From Timonella senegalensis JC301 (lineage in GTDB: Bacteria; Actinomycetota; Actinomycetes; Actinomycetales; Cellulomonadaceae), in contig NZ_HE978643.1 of the NCBI RefSeq assembly GCF_000312125.1, positions 173,419 through 237,418 on the forward strand: 64,000 nt of DNA, given 5' to 3'. The notes beneath the pieces are model-generated. The model did not search any database, was not told where the DNA came from, and saw nothing but the letters and a program-made list of their open reading frames with translations. The position numbers were made by a program, and so were the translations under genes. Of this stretch, positions 52,327 through 61,610 are shown piece by piece; within the stretch, counting starts at the first letter, position 1, and each line of letters starts with the position of its first letter.

Positions 52327-53610
52327 ATGGCCCGGTTCATGGACAGTTTCAAAGGAAACGTTCGCGGCTTCGGCATGATCTTTGCCTTGCTCGCCCTGAT
52401 CGTGTTCTTCCAGTGGCAGACAGGCGGCAACGTCCTGACCCCGTCCAACGCGATGAACATCATCATCAACAACTCGCACGTGCTCATCATGACCATGGGC
52501 ATGCTCATGGTGATCGTGATTGGGCACATTGACCTTTCAGTGGGAAGCGTTGCTGCGACAGTCGGAATCGTCGTGGCGCTTGCCACCGCTGAGTGGGAGC
52601 TCCATTGGGCCTTGGCTGTGCTTCTCGGAATCGCACTCGGCTTCCTCATTGGTTCTTGGCAGGGCTTCTGGCTCGCCCAGGTAGGTATCCCAGGCTTCAT
52701 CACTACCTTGGCCGGCATGATGTTCTTCCGCGGACTGAACCAGTACATCGGTCACTCCAAAACCATCCCCGTGCCTGAGGAAATCCAGAAGATGGGCTCC
52801 GGCTACCTTCCCGAATGGGGCCCCAACACGGGCATGAATAACTCGACGCTCCTGCTGGGAATCGTGGCGATCCTCGCTCTCGTTTTCCTCGAGTTCCGCA
52901 AGCGCGCACGCCTGACCCGCATCAACGCCGATGTGCCACCCCTGTATGCGTCTCTCCTCAAGCTCGTCCTGTTCGGTGTGGTAATTGGGTACCTCGTCCA
53001 ACTGTTCGGCACGGGACGCCCGGGCACCTCGTTCCCGATCCCCGGCGTAATCCTCGTGGTCTTGGCTATCATTTACACGTTCGTGACAACGCGAACCACG
53101 ATCGGTCGTCACGTGTATGCGGTTGGTGGTAACAAGGCCGCGGCTGCTCTCTCGGGTGTGAACACCAAGGGCACCTACTTCTTTGTCATGCTGAACATGT
53201 CCGTCCTCGCCTCGCTTGCCGGCATCCCGTTCATTGGGCGCATGCGAGCATCCGGTCCGGCCGACGGCCTGAACTGGGAACTCGACGTCATTGCCGCTGT
53301 ATTCATCGGCGGCGCGGCTGTCTCTGGAGGTGTGGGCACCGTGATGGGCTCCATCATCGGTGGCATGGTTATGGCGGTTTTGAACAACGGCCTCCAGCTC
53401 ATGAGTATCGGCGCCGCAAGCCAGCAGATGATCAAAGGCCTCGTGCTCCTCGCGGCCGTCGCCTTTGACGTCTACAACAAGACCCAGGGCCGGCCATCCA
53501 TCACCGGATGGTTGACCCGGAAAAAGGGAGCGCCGAGTGATGGCGCCTCAGGTGGGGCAATCACGCAGGTTGGCCCAGTAGATCCATCCAAACCAACTGA
53601 AATCGCATAA
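52327..53610 (+). CDS. Monosaccharide ABC transporter permease (GguB/MmsB-like)
   Basis: The 427-residue protein has about ten membrane helices and the BPD-transporter-2 features IGHIDLSVGSVAA, FITTLAGMMFFRGLN and GRHVYAVGGNKAAAALSGV, followed by GGAAVSGGVGTVMGSIIGG. A large central loop (about 140-215) is typical of the GguB/XylH group. The C-terminal tail is hydrophilic. AAGGAAAACC precedes the ATG. Confidence 0.92.
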   Translation: MARFMDSFKGNVRGFGMIFALLALIVFFQWQTGGNVLTPSNAMNIIINNSHVLIMTMGMLMVIVIGHIDLSVGSVAATVGIVVALATAEWELHWALAVLLGIALGFLIGSWQGFWLAQVGIPGFITTLAGMMFFRGLNQYIGHSKTIPVPEEIQKMGSGYLPEWGPNTGMNNSTLLLGIVAILALVFLEFRKRARLTRINADVPPLYASLLKLVLFGVVIGYLVQLFGTGRPGTSFPIPGVILVVLAIIYTFVTTRTTIGRHVYAVGGNKAAAALSGVNTKGTYFFVMLNMSVLASLAGIPFIGRMRASGPADGLNWELDVIAAVFIGGAAVSGGVGTVMGSIIGGMVMAVLNNGLQLMSIGAASQQMIKGLVLLAAVAFDVYNKTQGRPSITGWLTRKKGAPSDGASGGAITQVGPVDPSKPTEIA

Positions 53611-53652
53611 CCGCCGCGCCTGCTTGCAGAGTCGCCCTGTTCGCAGTGCGTT

Positions 53653-53679
53653 CTGCTCACCTCAGGCGGTGCGGAGCAG
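53653..53679 (+). terminator. Hairpin between permease and binding-protein genes
   Basis: CTGCTC (53653-53658) pairs with GAGCAG (53674-53679), with further partial pairing of ACC and GGT inside. It lies in a 190-base gap within the transport operon and may act as an RNA processing or partial termination point that lets the binding protein be made in excess. Confidence 0.45.
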
Positions 53680-53800
53680 GCTTCACAGCTGAACTGCTTC
53701 GTCACCGCACAGCGCACAACTCGGCTCGTCCGAATCGCCCAAGTGGAGGCTTTCCACTGACCTACTCACCACACGGTGAACTCTTGATAAAGGTATGCAC

Positions 53801-54925
53801 ATGAGAAAGACACTTCGCACTTCTCTTGCCCTAGGTGCCGTTGCAGCAATGATGCTCGCCGGTTGCAGTACCAGCGAGCGTGGCGATGGGGAAACCCCAA
53901 CAGACACGGGCACCGGAACCGCGGGTTCGGAGGCTCCAGCGGGCTTTGACGCGGGCGCCAAGATCGGCGTCTCCCTCCCACAGCAGACCTCAGAGAACTG
54001 GGTTCTGGCAGAGGACCTGTTCAACCAGGGACTCAAGGATGCCGGATTTGAACCTATGGTTCAGTTTGCCAACAACGGTGCCTCCGAGCAGCAGCAGCAG
54101 ATCGGCGCAATGATTACCTCGGGCGTGAAGGTCCTGATCATTGGAGCAGTCGACGGTGGACAGCTGGGCGCACAGGCCGAGGAGGCTAAGAAGGAAGGCA
54201 TTACGGTTATCGCGTACGACCGTCTGCTGACCAACACCAAGGACGTGGACATGTATATCGCGTTCGACCCATTTAGGGTTGGTGAACTCCAAGGTGACTC
54301 GCTCCTACAGGGCCTCGCGGCTCTCAAGGGATCGGGCCCATACAACATTGAGCTCCTTGCAGGCTCCCCGGACGACGCCAACTCGGCAAAGTTCTTTGAC
54401 GGGGCAATGTCCAAGCTGCAGCCAAAGATCGACGACGGCACCCTGAAGATCCTTTCGGGCCAGACCAAGTTCGACCAGGTTGCTACCCAGGGTTGGAAGG
54501 CAGAGAACGCCCAGTCGCGCTTCTCCACCATCATGACCGCAAACTACGAGAAGGAAGAACTCCACGGAATCCTCTCGCCAAACGACACGCTTGCGCGTGC
54601 CGCACTGACCGCTGTTGACCAGGCCGGTAAGGACTATATCCCAGTTGCAACCGGTCAGGACTCCGAGGTTGAGTCGGTCAAGTGGGTCCTTGACGGACGC
54701 CAGTACTCGACCATCTACAAGGACACGCGTGAGCTTGTGAAGGAATCCATCAACGCAGTCATCGCGCTTCAGAAGGGTGAACAGCCTCAGATCAACGACA
54801 CCGAGTCGTACGACAACGGTGTCAAGGTCGTTCCATCGTTCCTCCTCGAGCCAGTTGTGGTGACCAAGGAGAACGCAAAGGAAGTCTACGCAGGCGACCC
54901 ATTCGTGGGTGACCTAGTTAAGTAG
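53801..54925 (+). CDS. Monosaccharide-binding lipoprotein (ChvE-like)
   Basis: The 374-residue protein has a lipoprotein signal with lipobox LAGC (Cys near residue 22), a Thr/Gly-rich spacer and a type I periplasmic-binding fold beginning KIGVSLPQQTSENW, the pattern of ChvE/MmsE proteins. It captures the sugar on the outer face and hands it to the permease. ATG at 53801 has AAGG at a better distance than the ATG six bases before it. The placement after the ATPase and permease is a variation on the usual chvE-gguA-gguB order. Confidence 0.92.
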   Translation: MRKTLRTSLALGAVAAMMLAGCSTSERGDGETPTDTGTGTAGSEAPAGFDAGAKIGVSLPQQTSENWVLAEDLFNQGLKDAGFEPMVQFANNGASEQQQQIGAMITSGVKVLIIGAVDGGQLGAQAEEAKKEGITVIAYDRLLTNTKDVDMYIAFDPFRVGELQGDSLLQGLAALKGSGPYNIELLAGSPDDANSAKFFDGAMSKLQPKIDDGTLKILSGQTKFDQVATQGWKAENAQSRFSTIMTANYEKEELHGILSPNDTLARAALTAVDQAGKDYIPVATGQDSEVESVKWVLDGRQYSTIYKDTRELVKESINAVIALQKGEQPQINDTESYDNGVKVVPSFLLEPVVVTKENAKEVYAGDPFVGDLVK

Positions 54926-54947
54926 GACCCTTCGCACCAGGTGCACA

Positions 54948-54985
54948 CAGCGGGGAGGGCCGGCATTCGCCGGTCCTCCCCGCTG
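54948..54985 (+). terminator. Terminator of the sugar transport operon
   Basis: A 17-bp stem with one G-T pair (54948-54964 with 54969-54985, ATTC loop) followed by TTCTCCTCTT, 23 bases after the binding-protein stop. Confidence 0.93.
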
Positions 54986-55022
54986 TTCTCCTCTTGGCGC
55001 GGCGTAGCCGCATCTGCATAAC

Positions 55023-55074
55023 TTAACGACGATTGACTCGCCTTCTCATGAGAAAGCGAGTCAATCGTCGTTAA
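55023..55074. repeat. Long palindrome, second copy (downstream of the sugar operon)
   Basis: A 52-base palindrome (arms TTAACGACGATTGACTCGC and complement, centre TTCTCATGAGAA) with one mismatch. It shares its core and part of its upstream flank with the copy at 49267-49312. It lies between convergent genes and could terminate the MCP gene, whose stop is 17 bases away on the other strand. Confidence 0.9.
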
Positions 55075-55090
55075 TGGTTTGAAAAAATGT

Positions 55091-56737
55091 CTAGAAGACG
55101 AAGACGTTGACGTCCTTTTCAATTCCGCGGGCACCTTCAGCAACAGCTTCGATGTTGCGGTCCATTTCAGAAACGGCAGAAGTTGTTTCTTCCACGGTGG
55201 ACGCAACAGCATTGATATTGGCCGCAATCTCAATTGAGCCGGTTGCCGCTTCCGTCGCAGAACGGCTCATCTCGTTCGTGGTCGCGGTCTGCTCTTCCAC
55301 CGCAGAAGCGATTGTGAGCTGGTAGTTGTTGATGGTTCCGATGATCTCGGAGATCTGAACAATTGCGCTCACTGCAGAGCTCGTATCGTTCTGGATGGCC
55401 TCTACCCGGCGAGCCACGTCCTCGGCAGCGCGAGCGGACTCGGCTGCAAGATCCTTGACCTCACTCGCAACAACGGCAAAGCCCTTGCCAGCCTCTCCCG
55501 CGCGAGCCGCCTCGATCGTAGCGTTGAGTGCGAGCAAGTTCGTCTGCTCAGCGATCGAGGTAATCGTCTTAATGACGTCGCCAATTTCCTTGGAGCTGTC
55601 ACCAAGACGCGAAATGGTCACGTTGGTGGCATCCGCAGTTGCGGCAGCAGTTTGTGCCACTGCGGTTGCCTCCTGCGCATTCTGGGCGATCTCGCGGATC
55701 GAAGCGCTCATCTGCTCGGCGCCAGCAGCCACGGTCTGGACGTTGCCAGAGACTTGGTCTGCGGCCGAGGCAACAACGGAAATCTGGGTGGCAGTCTCAG
55801 CGGAGGCGGCTGCGAGTTGGGAAGAAGCCGCCGAAGGTGTTTGCGTGAGTTCGACGGACTGTTCCGAGTTCCCAACCACGTCACGTAGCGTGCTACGAAG
55901 AGCATCCTGCGCAACAATAAGCGACTGCGCCATCTGGCCGGTCTCGTCCCTAGACTGTACCGAAGGCACCTTGGTCAAGTCTCCGAGAGCGAGGGCCTTG
56001 AGGGAGTCGTTTACGGAGTTCACATCGCGGCTGATGCGGCGAGCCGTGAGCTGTGCGAGACTCAGCGATGCGCCAGCGCCAATAACTCCAAGCGCAAGCA
56101 TGATGAAAATGGAGTTGCGGACACCAGCGCTGGTGCGTTGCGCGATGGACGTTGCCTCAGCATTTACAGCGTCACGGATTTGGTTAACGGACACAAGCAT
56201 CTTGTCGGCTGCTGGCGAGACCCGGGTATCGCGAACAGCCTCAGAGGTGGCGCCCTGTCCAGTCTTGAGTGCAGGGAAGAACTCATCAACCACCACGGAC
56301 TTGTAATCCGCAATGGCAGAAGCCAACTCATCATTCTGCGGAATATCGAAGGCCGTGTCGTACGCAGCAAGCAAAGTGTCAATAGAGTCAAACTTGGACT
56401 TGACGTCGGCGAGTTGGCGGTCCACGAGGCCAACGGATGCGCCTGACTTGGCGAGTGCAACAGAGAGTCGGGCTTCCCAGATTTCGGACTGGAGATCCTC
56501 AAAGGAGTCAATAACTACCGTGACCCCGCGTTCCAGCTCTTCGGTTTGGGACTTCACAAAGCTTAGTGCGAGGAGTCCAGATGTCGTAACCAGAATCGTG
56601 GTGACCGCTCCCACGATCGCTGTAAAGAGCATTCGGGTGCGAAGCGAACTCGTGCGAAAGGTCCGGCCTCGACCGGTCGAAGCGGGCTCGACGATCGGTT
56701 CTCGTGCGGAAGTATGTGCCGTGGGCAAGTTTGTCAT
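55091..56737 (-). CDS. Methyl-accepting chemotaxis protein
   Basis: The 548-residue protein has two membrane helices (about 35-60 and 205-225 of the product) flanking an extracellular helical sensor of about 140 residues, a HAMP domain and a signalling domain with the hairpin tip [20 protein letters not shown]. It reports ligands to CheA/CheW, which are not in the window. ATG at 56737 has AAGG five bases upstream; GTG at 56761 is an alternative. A GCCGATCT box lies upstream. Confidence 0.93.
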   Translation of the reverse strand: MTNLPTAHTSAREPIVEPASTGRGRTFRTSSLRTRMLFTAIVGAVTTILVTTSGLLALSFVKSQTEELERGVTVVIDSFEDLQSEIWEARLSVALAKSGASVGLVDRQLADVKSKFDSIDTLLAAYDTAFDIPQNDELASAIADYKSVVVDEFFPALKTGQGATSEAVRDTRVSPAADKMLVSVNQIRDAVNAEATSIAQRTSAGVRNSIFIMLALGVIGAGASLSLAQLTARRISRDVNSVNDSLKALALGDLTKVPSVQSRDETGQMAQSLIVAQDALRSTLRDVVGNSEQSVELTQTPSAASSQLAAASAETATQISVVASAADQVSGNVQTVAAGAEQMSASIREIAQNAQEATAVAQTAAATADATNVTISRLGDSSKEIGDVIKTITSIAEQTNLLALNATIEAARAGEAGKGFAVVASEVKDLAAESARAAEDVARRVEAIQNDTSSAVSAIVQISEIIGTINNYQLTIASAVEEQTATTNEMSRSATEAATGSIEIAANINAVASTVEETTSAVSEMDRNIEAVAEGARGIEKDVNVFVF

Positions 56738-56817
56738 GGCTACCTTCATGGTGATTGACACAGCGTGCCCTCCTGGCGCGCTGACGGAGAGGAAGCGGAA
56801 ACCTTCCTGTGCCCAAC

Positions 56818-56844
56818 AGATCGGCGGTTACGCACGACCTATAA
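56818..56844 (-). promoter_or_regulatory. Putative sigma28 promoter of the MCP gene
   Basis: On the minus strand TTAT, 15 bases, then GCCGATCT. The -10 matches the sigma28 GCCGATAA consensus at six of eight positions including the whole GCCGAT core; the -35 is weak. Confidence 0.5.
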
Positions 56845-57036
56845 GGCCGCCGAGCCAAAGAATTGTGCCACGGAAGCCGTCACGTCATGCGCCAGGATCC
56901 GCAAACCTGCTCATTTCTGCACTCAACGTGACGATTGAACCGACTGAGCACGTGAACTCCACCTGCAGCAGAGGATGCAAGAGGGACCATGGACGGCCCT
57001 TCTAGGGGAGTTTGAATCGCAGAGAGCTGGAGAGCA

Positions 57037-57912
57037 ATGAGCGAAAACCCCAACGTGAACCCGATTGAGAGCGGGCAGCGAATCATTTCTATCCCGCGCT
57101 GGATCGAAGTCAAGGACCTGCGCCAGCAAGCTGAAGACAGCGCGCCCTCGCGAGCAACGCACTATGTGGTGAGTCCTCACTGCGAGCCGCGCGTTGCTGA
57201 GAATCTCGCCGCTGTCTATGCACAGCGTGAACGGTATGAACGAACATTTGCCGTGATGGAGTTAGTGCAGGTGCCTATCCTGCTTCTTGGAGCGGCACTG
57301 TTTCTTGTCGTCGTGATCAAAGACCTGCCGATTGGATGGGCGCTCGTTCCGTTGGCGCTGTATGCGGCGGCGCTGTACGTGCATCACGATGTGGAACTTG
57401 AGGTTGCCACCCCACTCGATGTAGCGGAGCTCGAACGCTCCAGCGCGGGAAGGGTCTTGCACAGAATAAGTGGCGCTGACTATCGCCAGGTCAACGCTTT
57501 TGCACAGGAGAACCCAGATCGTGCGGTCGAGGCACACCTGCTGATGTGGAGGGTTCAAGAACTGGGGGAGTTACTTCGTTCGGTGCGCCGAGAACTTGCC
57601 TCGATGGCTGGTGCGGATCTTGTGACGAACGAGGAACTCGACGTTGCACAGCACAAGATGCTTGCGCTCGAGGCGCTAATCAAAGATGGTGAACAGTCGC
57701 TACGCTCGCTTCTCAACCCCCAGTACCGTCAGCTACCCGTAGGGAGGGACGGGCTCCTCGACCTTCTGTATCGAGTGGACAAAGCACTGAGCGAAGGCCG
57801 TGCGCAGCTGGCACCTCGCGTGGCCAAAGAGAGGGAACGCATGAATGACTACCAGCAGTCGCTCAACCTGTTGGAAGGTCAGATTGACCCGCCGAGTGCG
57901 GATGCTACGTAG
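57037..57912 (+). CDS. Unrecognised protein with two membrane segments
   Basis: I do not recognise this 291-residue protein. It has a hydrophilic N-terminus of about 70 residues, two adjacent membrane helices (about 74-95 and 98-115, MELVQVPILLLGAALFLVVVI) and a long helical, charged C-terminal part (about 150-285) that may form a coiled coil. GGAGAG precedes the ATG. It sits between an MCP and an HDOD protein, divergent from the MCP, which suggests but does not prove a role in motility or cell-envelope sensing. Confidence 0.7.
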   Translation: MSENPNVNPIESGQRIISIPRWIEVKDLRQQAEDSAPSRATHYVVSPHCEPRVAENLAAVYAQRERYERTFAVMELVQVPILLLGAALFLVVVIKDLPIGWALVPLALYAAALYVHHDVELEVATPLDVAELERSSAGRVLHRISGADYRQVNAFAQENPDRAVEAHLLMWRVQELGELLRSVRRELASMAGADLVTNEELDVAQHKMLALEALIKDGEQSLRSLLNPQYRQLPVGRDGLLDLLYRVDKALSEGRAQLAPRVAKERERMNDYQQSLNLLEGQIDPPSADAT

Positions 57913-57944
57913 GCGTAGGTGTGCTGCTGGGGTGAGTAGTCGGG

Positions 57945-57986
57945 ACATGTAAGGGCGTGGTGCAACTGCACCACGCCCTTACATGT
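57945..57986. terminator. Bidirectional terminator, 20-bp stem
   Basis: Bases 57945-57964 pair perfectly with 57967-57986 around two unpaired bases. It lies between the convergent genes ending at 57912 and 58027. GTAGGTGTGCT repeats on both sides of the palindrome. Confidence 0.88.
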
Positions 57987-58026
57987 AGGTGTGCTCGCTA
58001 CATCCGGCTTCGGCGTCAGTGTGGCC

Positions 58027-59175
58027 TCAGTGGCCCGCGGCGAGTAACTGGGTAATTGCGATGCGGGTGTGGGGGAGAGACTCAAAGTATGCGGACGCAA
58101 CGGCCTCTGGGTCGAGACCGGCGTATCGAATGCGTGCAATGTCGCCCAGTTCGTAGGCCTTGACCGCACGTAGCACCGCGCCGAGCCCGCTGCCAGCAGT
58201 GGAGAAAGCGCTCTGAATGTACTGGGACGCGCCCGCCTGCTCCGCAATGGAGAGCGGGTCCGTGCCAGTCTCGTCTGCGAGGGAGGAGACCAGTCCCGCC
58301 ATGTAGGCCGCGTCGCCACCTCCTGAGAGCCTGCGACAGGTCTCCGCCCTGTTGAGAAGGAACCAGAGCAGGTCAGGGTCTGGCTGGCGTGAGCTAATGA
58401 GCGAGGTCAGCAGCAGCGTGTTGATCCGTCCGGTCCCCAGGAATGTGAGGGCGGACTGTAGCGAGTCAAGCCGATTCGACAGGCCAAACGCAGCAGAGTT
58501 TGCCATATGCAGCGCCCGTACCGCGATGACCGGGTCAAGGTTCAGTACTGCGGCAACGTCCCTGAAGTCTGTGTTGGAGTCGGACAGCAACTGCATCGCT
58601 CGGAGGCACTGGGCATCACCAGGTGCCAGTTCCGCGCCACTCTGAGCTGCGACAGTGTGTACGGGCCCAATGTGCATGCGCCCAGCAAGCGCCTGGGCGC
58701 TGAGGTTGTGACCAAGAGTCCAGATAATCTGCCCGTCCGGCTGGTTGGTGGCCGCACCAGGATTTACGACGATTCCCGCGGCGCTCGCTGCGAGCTCCGT
58801 TGGCAGAGTGGCTGGGTCGTGGGAATGGACTAGGACGGTAATGTCTCGTGCCGTGAGTTCAAGCAGGTCTTGGGCCCAGTTGTTGTTGGTCACGACGGAC
58901 TGTTCCACGATCACGCCCGAGAAAGTGGAGGGCACTTCGATGGGAGGAATCCCAAAGGAATCGTCAATCCATAAGAAGGTGGGGGCATCTGCTGCGAGTG
59001 CGGCTTGGTCGACGTCAGCGTCGTACTGCGCCCCCAGCACCTCGGGAGAGTTTGGTTGACCTTCGAACGCGCGAATCACGTGAACTGGGACGAGAACGTA
59101 GGCCTTGCGGGTGCCGTCTGCGCTATTGAGCGCGAGCCGGAAGAATGGGCAGGTGGGGCGCAGAGTGCTATGCAT
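58027..59175 (-). CDS. HDOD domain protein
   Basis: The 382-residue protein has a C-terminal HDOD domain (about 190-340: LRAMQLLSDSNTDFRDVAAVLNLDPVIAVRALHMANSA pattern, here split as NLDPVIAVRALHMANSAAFG and SALTFLGTGRINTLLL). The N-terminal half resembles the position of an EAL domain in YuxH-like proteins but has no EAL motif. HDOD proteins act in signalling and motility. GGAGG lies five bases before ATG 59175, and a GCCGATTG box lies upstream. Confidence 0.82.
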   Translation of the reverse strand: MHSTLRPTCPFFRLALNSADGTRKAYVLVPVHVIRAFEGQPNSPEVLGAQYDADVDQAALAADAPTFLWIDDSFGIPPIEVPSTFSGVIVEQSVVTNNNWAQDLLELTARDITVLVHSHDPATLPTELAASAAGIVVNPGAATNQPDGQIIWTLGHNLSAQALAGRMHIGPVHTVAAQSGAELAPGDAQCLRAMQLLSDSNTDFRDVAAVLNLDPVIAVRALHMANSAAFGLSNRLDSLQSALTFLGTGRINTLLLTSLISSRQPDPDLLWFLLNRAETCRRLSGGGDAAYMAGLVSSLADETGTDPLSIAEQAGASQYIQSAFSTAGSGLGAVLRAVKAYELGDIARIRYAGLDPEAVASAYFESLPHTRIAITQLLAAGH

Positions 59176-59217
59176 GAGGCCTCCAAGGTAGTCGGTGCTG
59201 AACAACTTCTACCGAGC

Positions 59218-59244
59218 CAATCGGCCTTGGAACAGATCACATGA
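59218..59244 (-). promoter_or_regulatory. Putative sigma28 promoter of the HDOD gene
   Basis: On the minus strand TCAT, 15 bases, then GCCGATTG. The GCCGAT core is exact; the -35 matches poorly. Confidence 0.45.
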
Positions 59245-59255
59245 GGGATTCGTGT

Positions 59256-59286
59256 GGGTGGGCCCGCGCACACGACAAGCCCACCT
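59256..59286 (-). terminator. Weak terminator-like hairpin after flgL
   Basis: An 8-bp stem including one G-T pair (59256-59263 with 59279-59286) with a 15-base loop, nine bases past the flgL stop. No T tract; it may end the flgN-flgK-flgL transcript inefficiently. Confidence 0.4.
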
Positions 59287-59295
59287 ACAGATCCA

Positions 59296-60204
59296 CTAAC
59301 GGAGGTAGTCGAGCAGAGTGGGCTGGAGCACCTTCGAGGTCACGTTGAGAGATGCCGTGTAGGCGACTTCTTGGATCTTCAAGTCAATGACCGTCTGGGC
59401 AAGGTCGATGTGCTCGATGCCAGAGATGTCCGAGCGCAACGAAGACGCGCGGAACGATGCCCTCTCAGCGGCGCTCTCGATCTGGTTGGTTCGTGCGCCG
59501 ACCGTTGCCCCCGCGTTTAACACCTTTGCCAGGCGGGTGTCGATCTGGTTCAACGCAGGTGCGGGGTCGCCGCCGGTACGCAGGGTAGCGGTGATGTCAT
59601 CAATGAGTTTGAACACCGAGTAGTCGGGGCTGCTCGGGTCGGTGGAGTCGCCACCGAACACTTCGGTGCCCGCTACATCTACTCGCACAGTGGTGGAATC
59701 GGAGATCCGGCGCTCGACTACAGCCTGCTCAACACCAGAAAAAGCGTATGTCTCCTTGTCGAACGCGTGAGATTCCCCCGATGTCCCAGCGAAGACACTG
59801 CGTCCGAGGTATTTAGTGTTCGCTTGGTCGAGCAGCGCCGACTTGATTCCATCGAGTTCGACGGCGAGGGCTTCGCGTGTCTCACCATTTTGCGTGCCGG
59901 TGTTTGCCCCCTGGGTGACCAAGTCCCGCGCACGACGCAAGAGAGTTGAGGTGGACATGATCGCGGAGTCTGCAAGGTTGAGCCACGCCTGGCCGTCTTG
60001 TGCATTGCGAGCGTACTGTGCGCTTGCGGACTGCTCCCTGCGCAGTGACAGGGCGTCAGCAGCCATGGAAGGGTCGTCCGAGATCTTGTTGATGCGTTTA
60101 CCGGACGACGCCTGCTCCTGGAGCTTTGCCATGGCAGCTAGGTTCTTCTGCATGTTCGCCAGAGAACTGCGCTGGGCAACGGTGTGGGTGGTGCGGAAGT
60201 TCAT
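59296..60204 (-). CDS. flgL: Flagellar hook-filament junction protein FlgL
   Basis: The 302-residue protein has the flagellin-like N-terminus (RSSLANMQKNLAAMAKLQEQASSGKRINKISDDPSMA) and C-terminal helix (SDISGIEHIDLAQTVIDL...) that pack in the filament core. It joins the hook to the flagellin filament together with FlgK. Its ATG overlaps the flgK stop by four bases. Confidence 0.92.
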   Translation of the reverse strand: MNFRTTHTVAQRSSLANMQKNLAAMAKLQEQASSGKRINKISDDPSMAADALSLRREQSASAQYARNAQDGQAWLNLADSAIMSTSTLLRRARDLVTQGANTGTQNGETREALAVELDGIKSALLDQANTKYLGRSVFAGTSGESHAFDKETYAFSGVEQAVVERRISDSTTVRVDVAGTEVFGGDSTDPSSPDYSVFKLIDDITATLRTGGDPAPALNQIDTRLAKVLNAGATVGARTNQIESAAERASFRASSLRSDISGIEHIDLAQTVIDLKIQEVAYTASLNVTSKVLQPTLLDYLR

Positions 60205-61604
60205 CGTCCAACAACTCCTGTGCGGTTAATGAGCTGGTCGAGCATCTCGTCGATAGTGGTCAGTACCCGAGACGCGGCCTGATAGCCGCGCTGGTAAGTG
60301 AGGAGGTTGACCGTTTCCTCGTCGATGTCCACGCTCGCGTTGGATAGTTGTAGGGTCGCGGCGGTCTCAAACGCGGAGTAAGCAACCTCCGCCGAGGCCG
60401 CCGAAGATTTTGCCTCGACGCCGACCTTGACTACGAATGTTTTCCACTGTGCGGAGGGTCCGTCAATGGAGGAACCCAATTGCGCAATCTCGTCCGCGAT
60501 CGAACCATCAAACTCACCCATGTTTGGCGCACCGACCTTGAGGTCCTCTGGGTCGGTCAGTGTGATTGAGAGCGTCTTGGCTGCGGGGTCCCCGCCGAGC
60601 GCAAACAGCGGCTTGCCGCCGTCGGCTTTTGCCAAGAGGCCATTGACTGAAGTGGCGAGCGAGGTTGCGACGTCGTTGTATCCCTGTGCGGCCTTGGCGA
60701 TGAGTCCACCTTGTCCTGCGGGTGCAGTAGCTAGGAGCTTGCCAGAGATCTCCCCACCATCAAAGTTCACAATCGCGCTACCCGGGCGTTCCCACACTAC
60801 CTGGAGCGTCTGAGCAGTAGCGCCCATCACGCCCTGGAGAGTGCTAGGCCCGGTCACGGCGAGTTTTTGTGCGCTGTTTCCCGAGACCAAGATATTGCCG
60901 CCTACCGAAACGTCAACCGTGCCGTCCTCCCGGAACCGCGCAGTCGCACCGGCTGATTCCGCGAGTTGCTGGATTACCAGCTGGCGTTGGTCAATGAGTT
61001 CGCTCGCATTGCCGCCGCTCACATTCATCAGCTGAATCTGGGTGTTGAACTCCGCGACACTGGCAGCAGCGGCGTTGATCTCTGCTACTTGTCCGGTGAT
61101 CTCTTGGTGCTGTTGGATCCACTGAGTTTCGAGTGCACTGTAACCATTACGCAGCTCTGAAGCGAGCGCACGTGATTGCTCGAGCACTACCTGCTTGGTG
61201 GCTAGAGTCTGTGGGCTTTTGGCCACTTCTTGGAATCCGGACCAGAGTTCGTTGAATGAATGAGAGATTCCGTCGTCTGAGGGCTCATTCAAGATCGACT
61301 CGATCCGAGCGTAGGCGTCAGCACGTGCTGAGAGCATCGCTGCTGAGGAACCTGTGGAACGGACGCGTGCGTCCAAGAACAGGTCGCCGAGTCGTTCAAT
61401 TCCCTTGATCGAAACGCCCTGCCCGACGGGCTGTGAATAAGTGCCGCGCGAGATCTGCGCCCCAGACACCGACTCAAGATGGGCCCGCTGGCGCGTGTAC
61501 CCAACGGTATTGGCATTGGCGATGTTCTGCCCAGACACCTCAAGCGCGACGCGCTGTGCGTTCAAGGATGAGAAGGCCGTGTTGAGGCCGGAGAAAGTAC
61601 TCAT
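60201..61604 (-). CDS. flgK: Flagellar hook-associated protein FlgK
   Basis: The 467-residue protein starts with the rod/hook signature STFSGLNTAFSSLNAQRVALEVSGQNIANANTVGYTRQ and ends with the matching C-terminal helix (LLTYQRGYQAASRVLTTIDEMLDQLIN). It forms the first junction ring on the hook. It starts six bases after flgN, its export chaperone. Confidence 0.94.
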   Translation of the reverse strand: MSTFSGLNTAFSSLNAQRVALEVSGQNIANANTVGYTRQRAHLESVSGAQISRGTYSQPVGQGVSIKGIERLGDLFLDARVRSTGSSAAMLSARADAYARIESILNEPSDDGISHSFNELWSGFQEVAKSPQTLATKQVVLEQSRALASELRNGYSALETQWIQQHQEITGQVAEINAAAASVAEFNTQIQLMNVSGGNASELIDQRQLVIQQLAESAGATARFREDGTVDVSVGGNILVSGNSAQKLAVTGPSTLQGVMGATAQTLQVVWERPGSAIVNFDGGEISGKLLATAPAGQGGLIAKAAQGYNDVATSLATSVNGLLAKADGGKPLFALGGDPAAKTLSITLTDPEDLKVGAPNMGEFDGSIADEIAQLGSSIDGPSAQWKTFVVKVGVEAKSSAASAEVAYSAFETAATLQLSNASVDIDEETVNLLTYQRGYQAASRVLTTIDEMLDQLINRTGVVGR

Positions 61605-61610
61605 TGTTCA

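Noticed and set aside
49267-55074. The twin palindromes as transposon terminal inverted repeats
   Set aside because: Each copy is itself a complete palindrome in direct orientation, no transposase lies between them and no target duplication was recognised.
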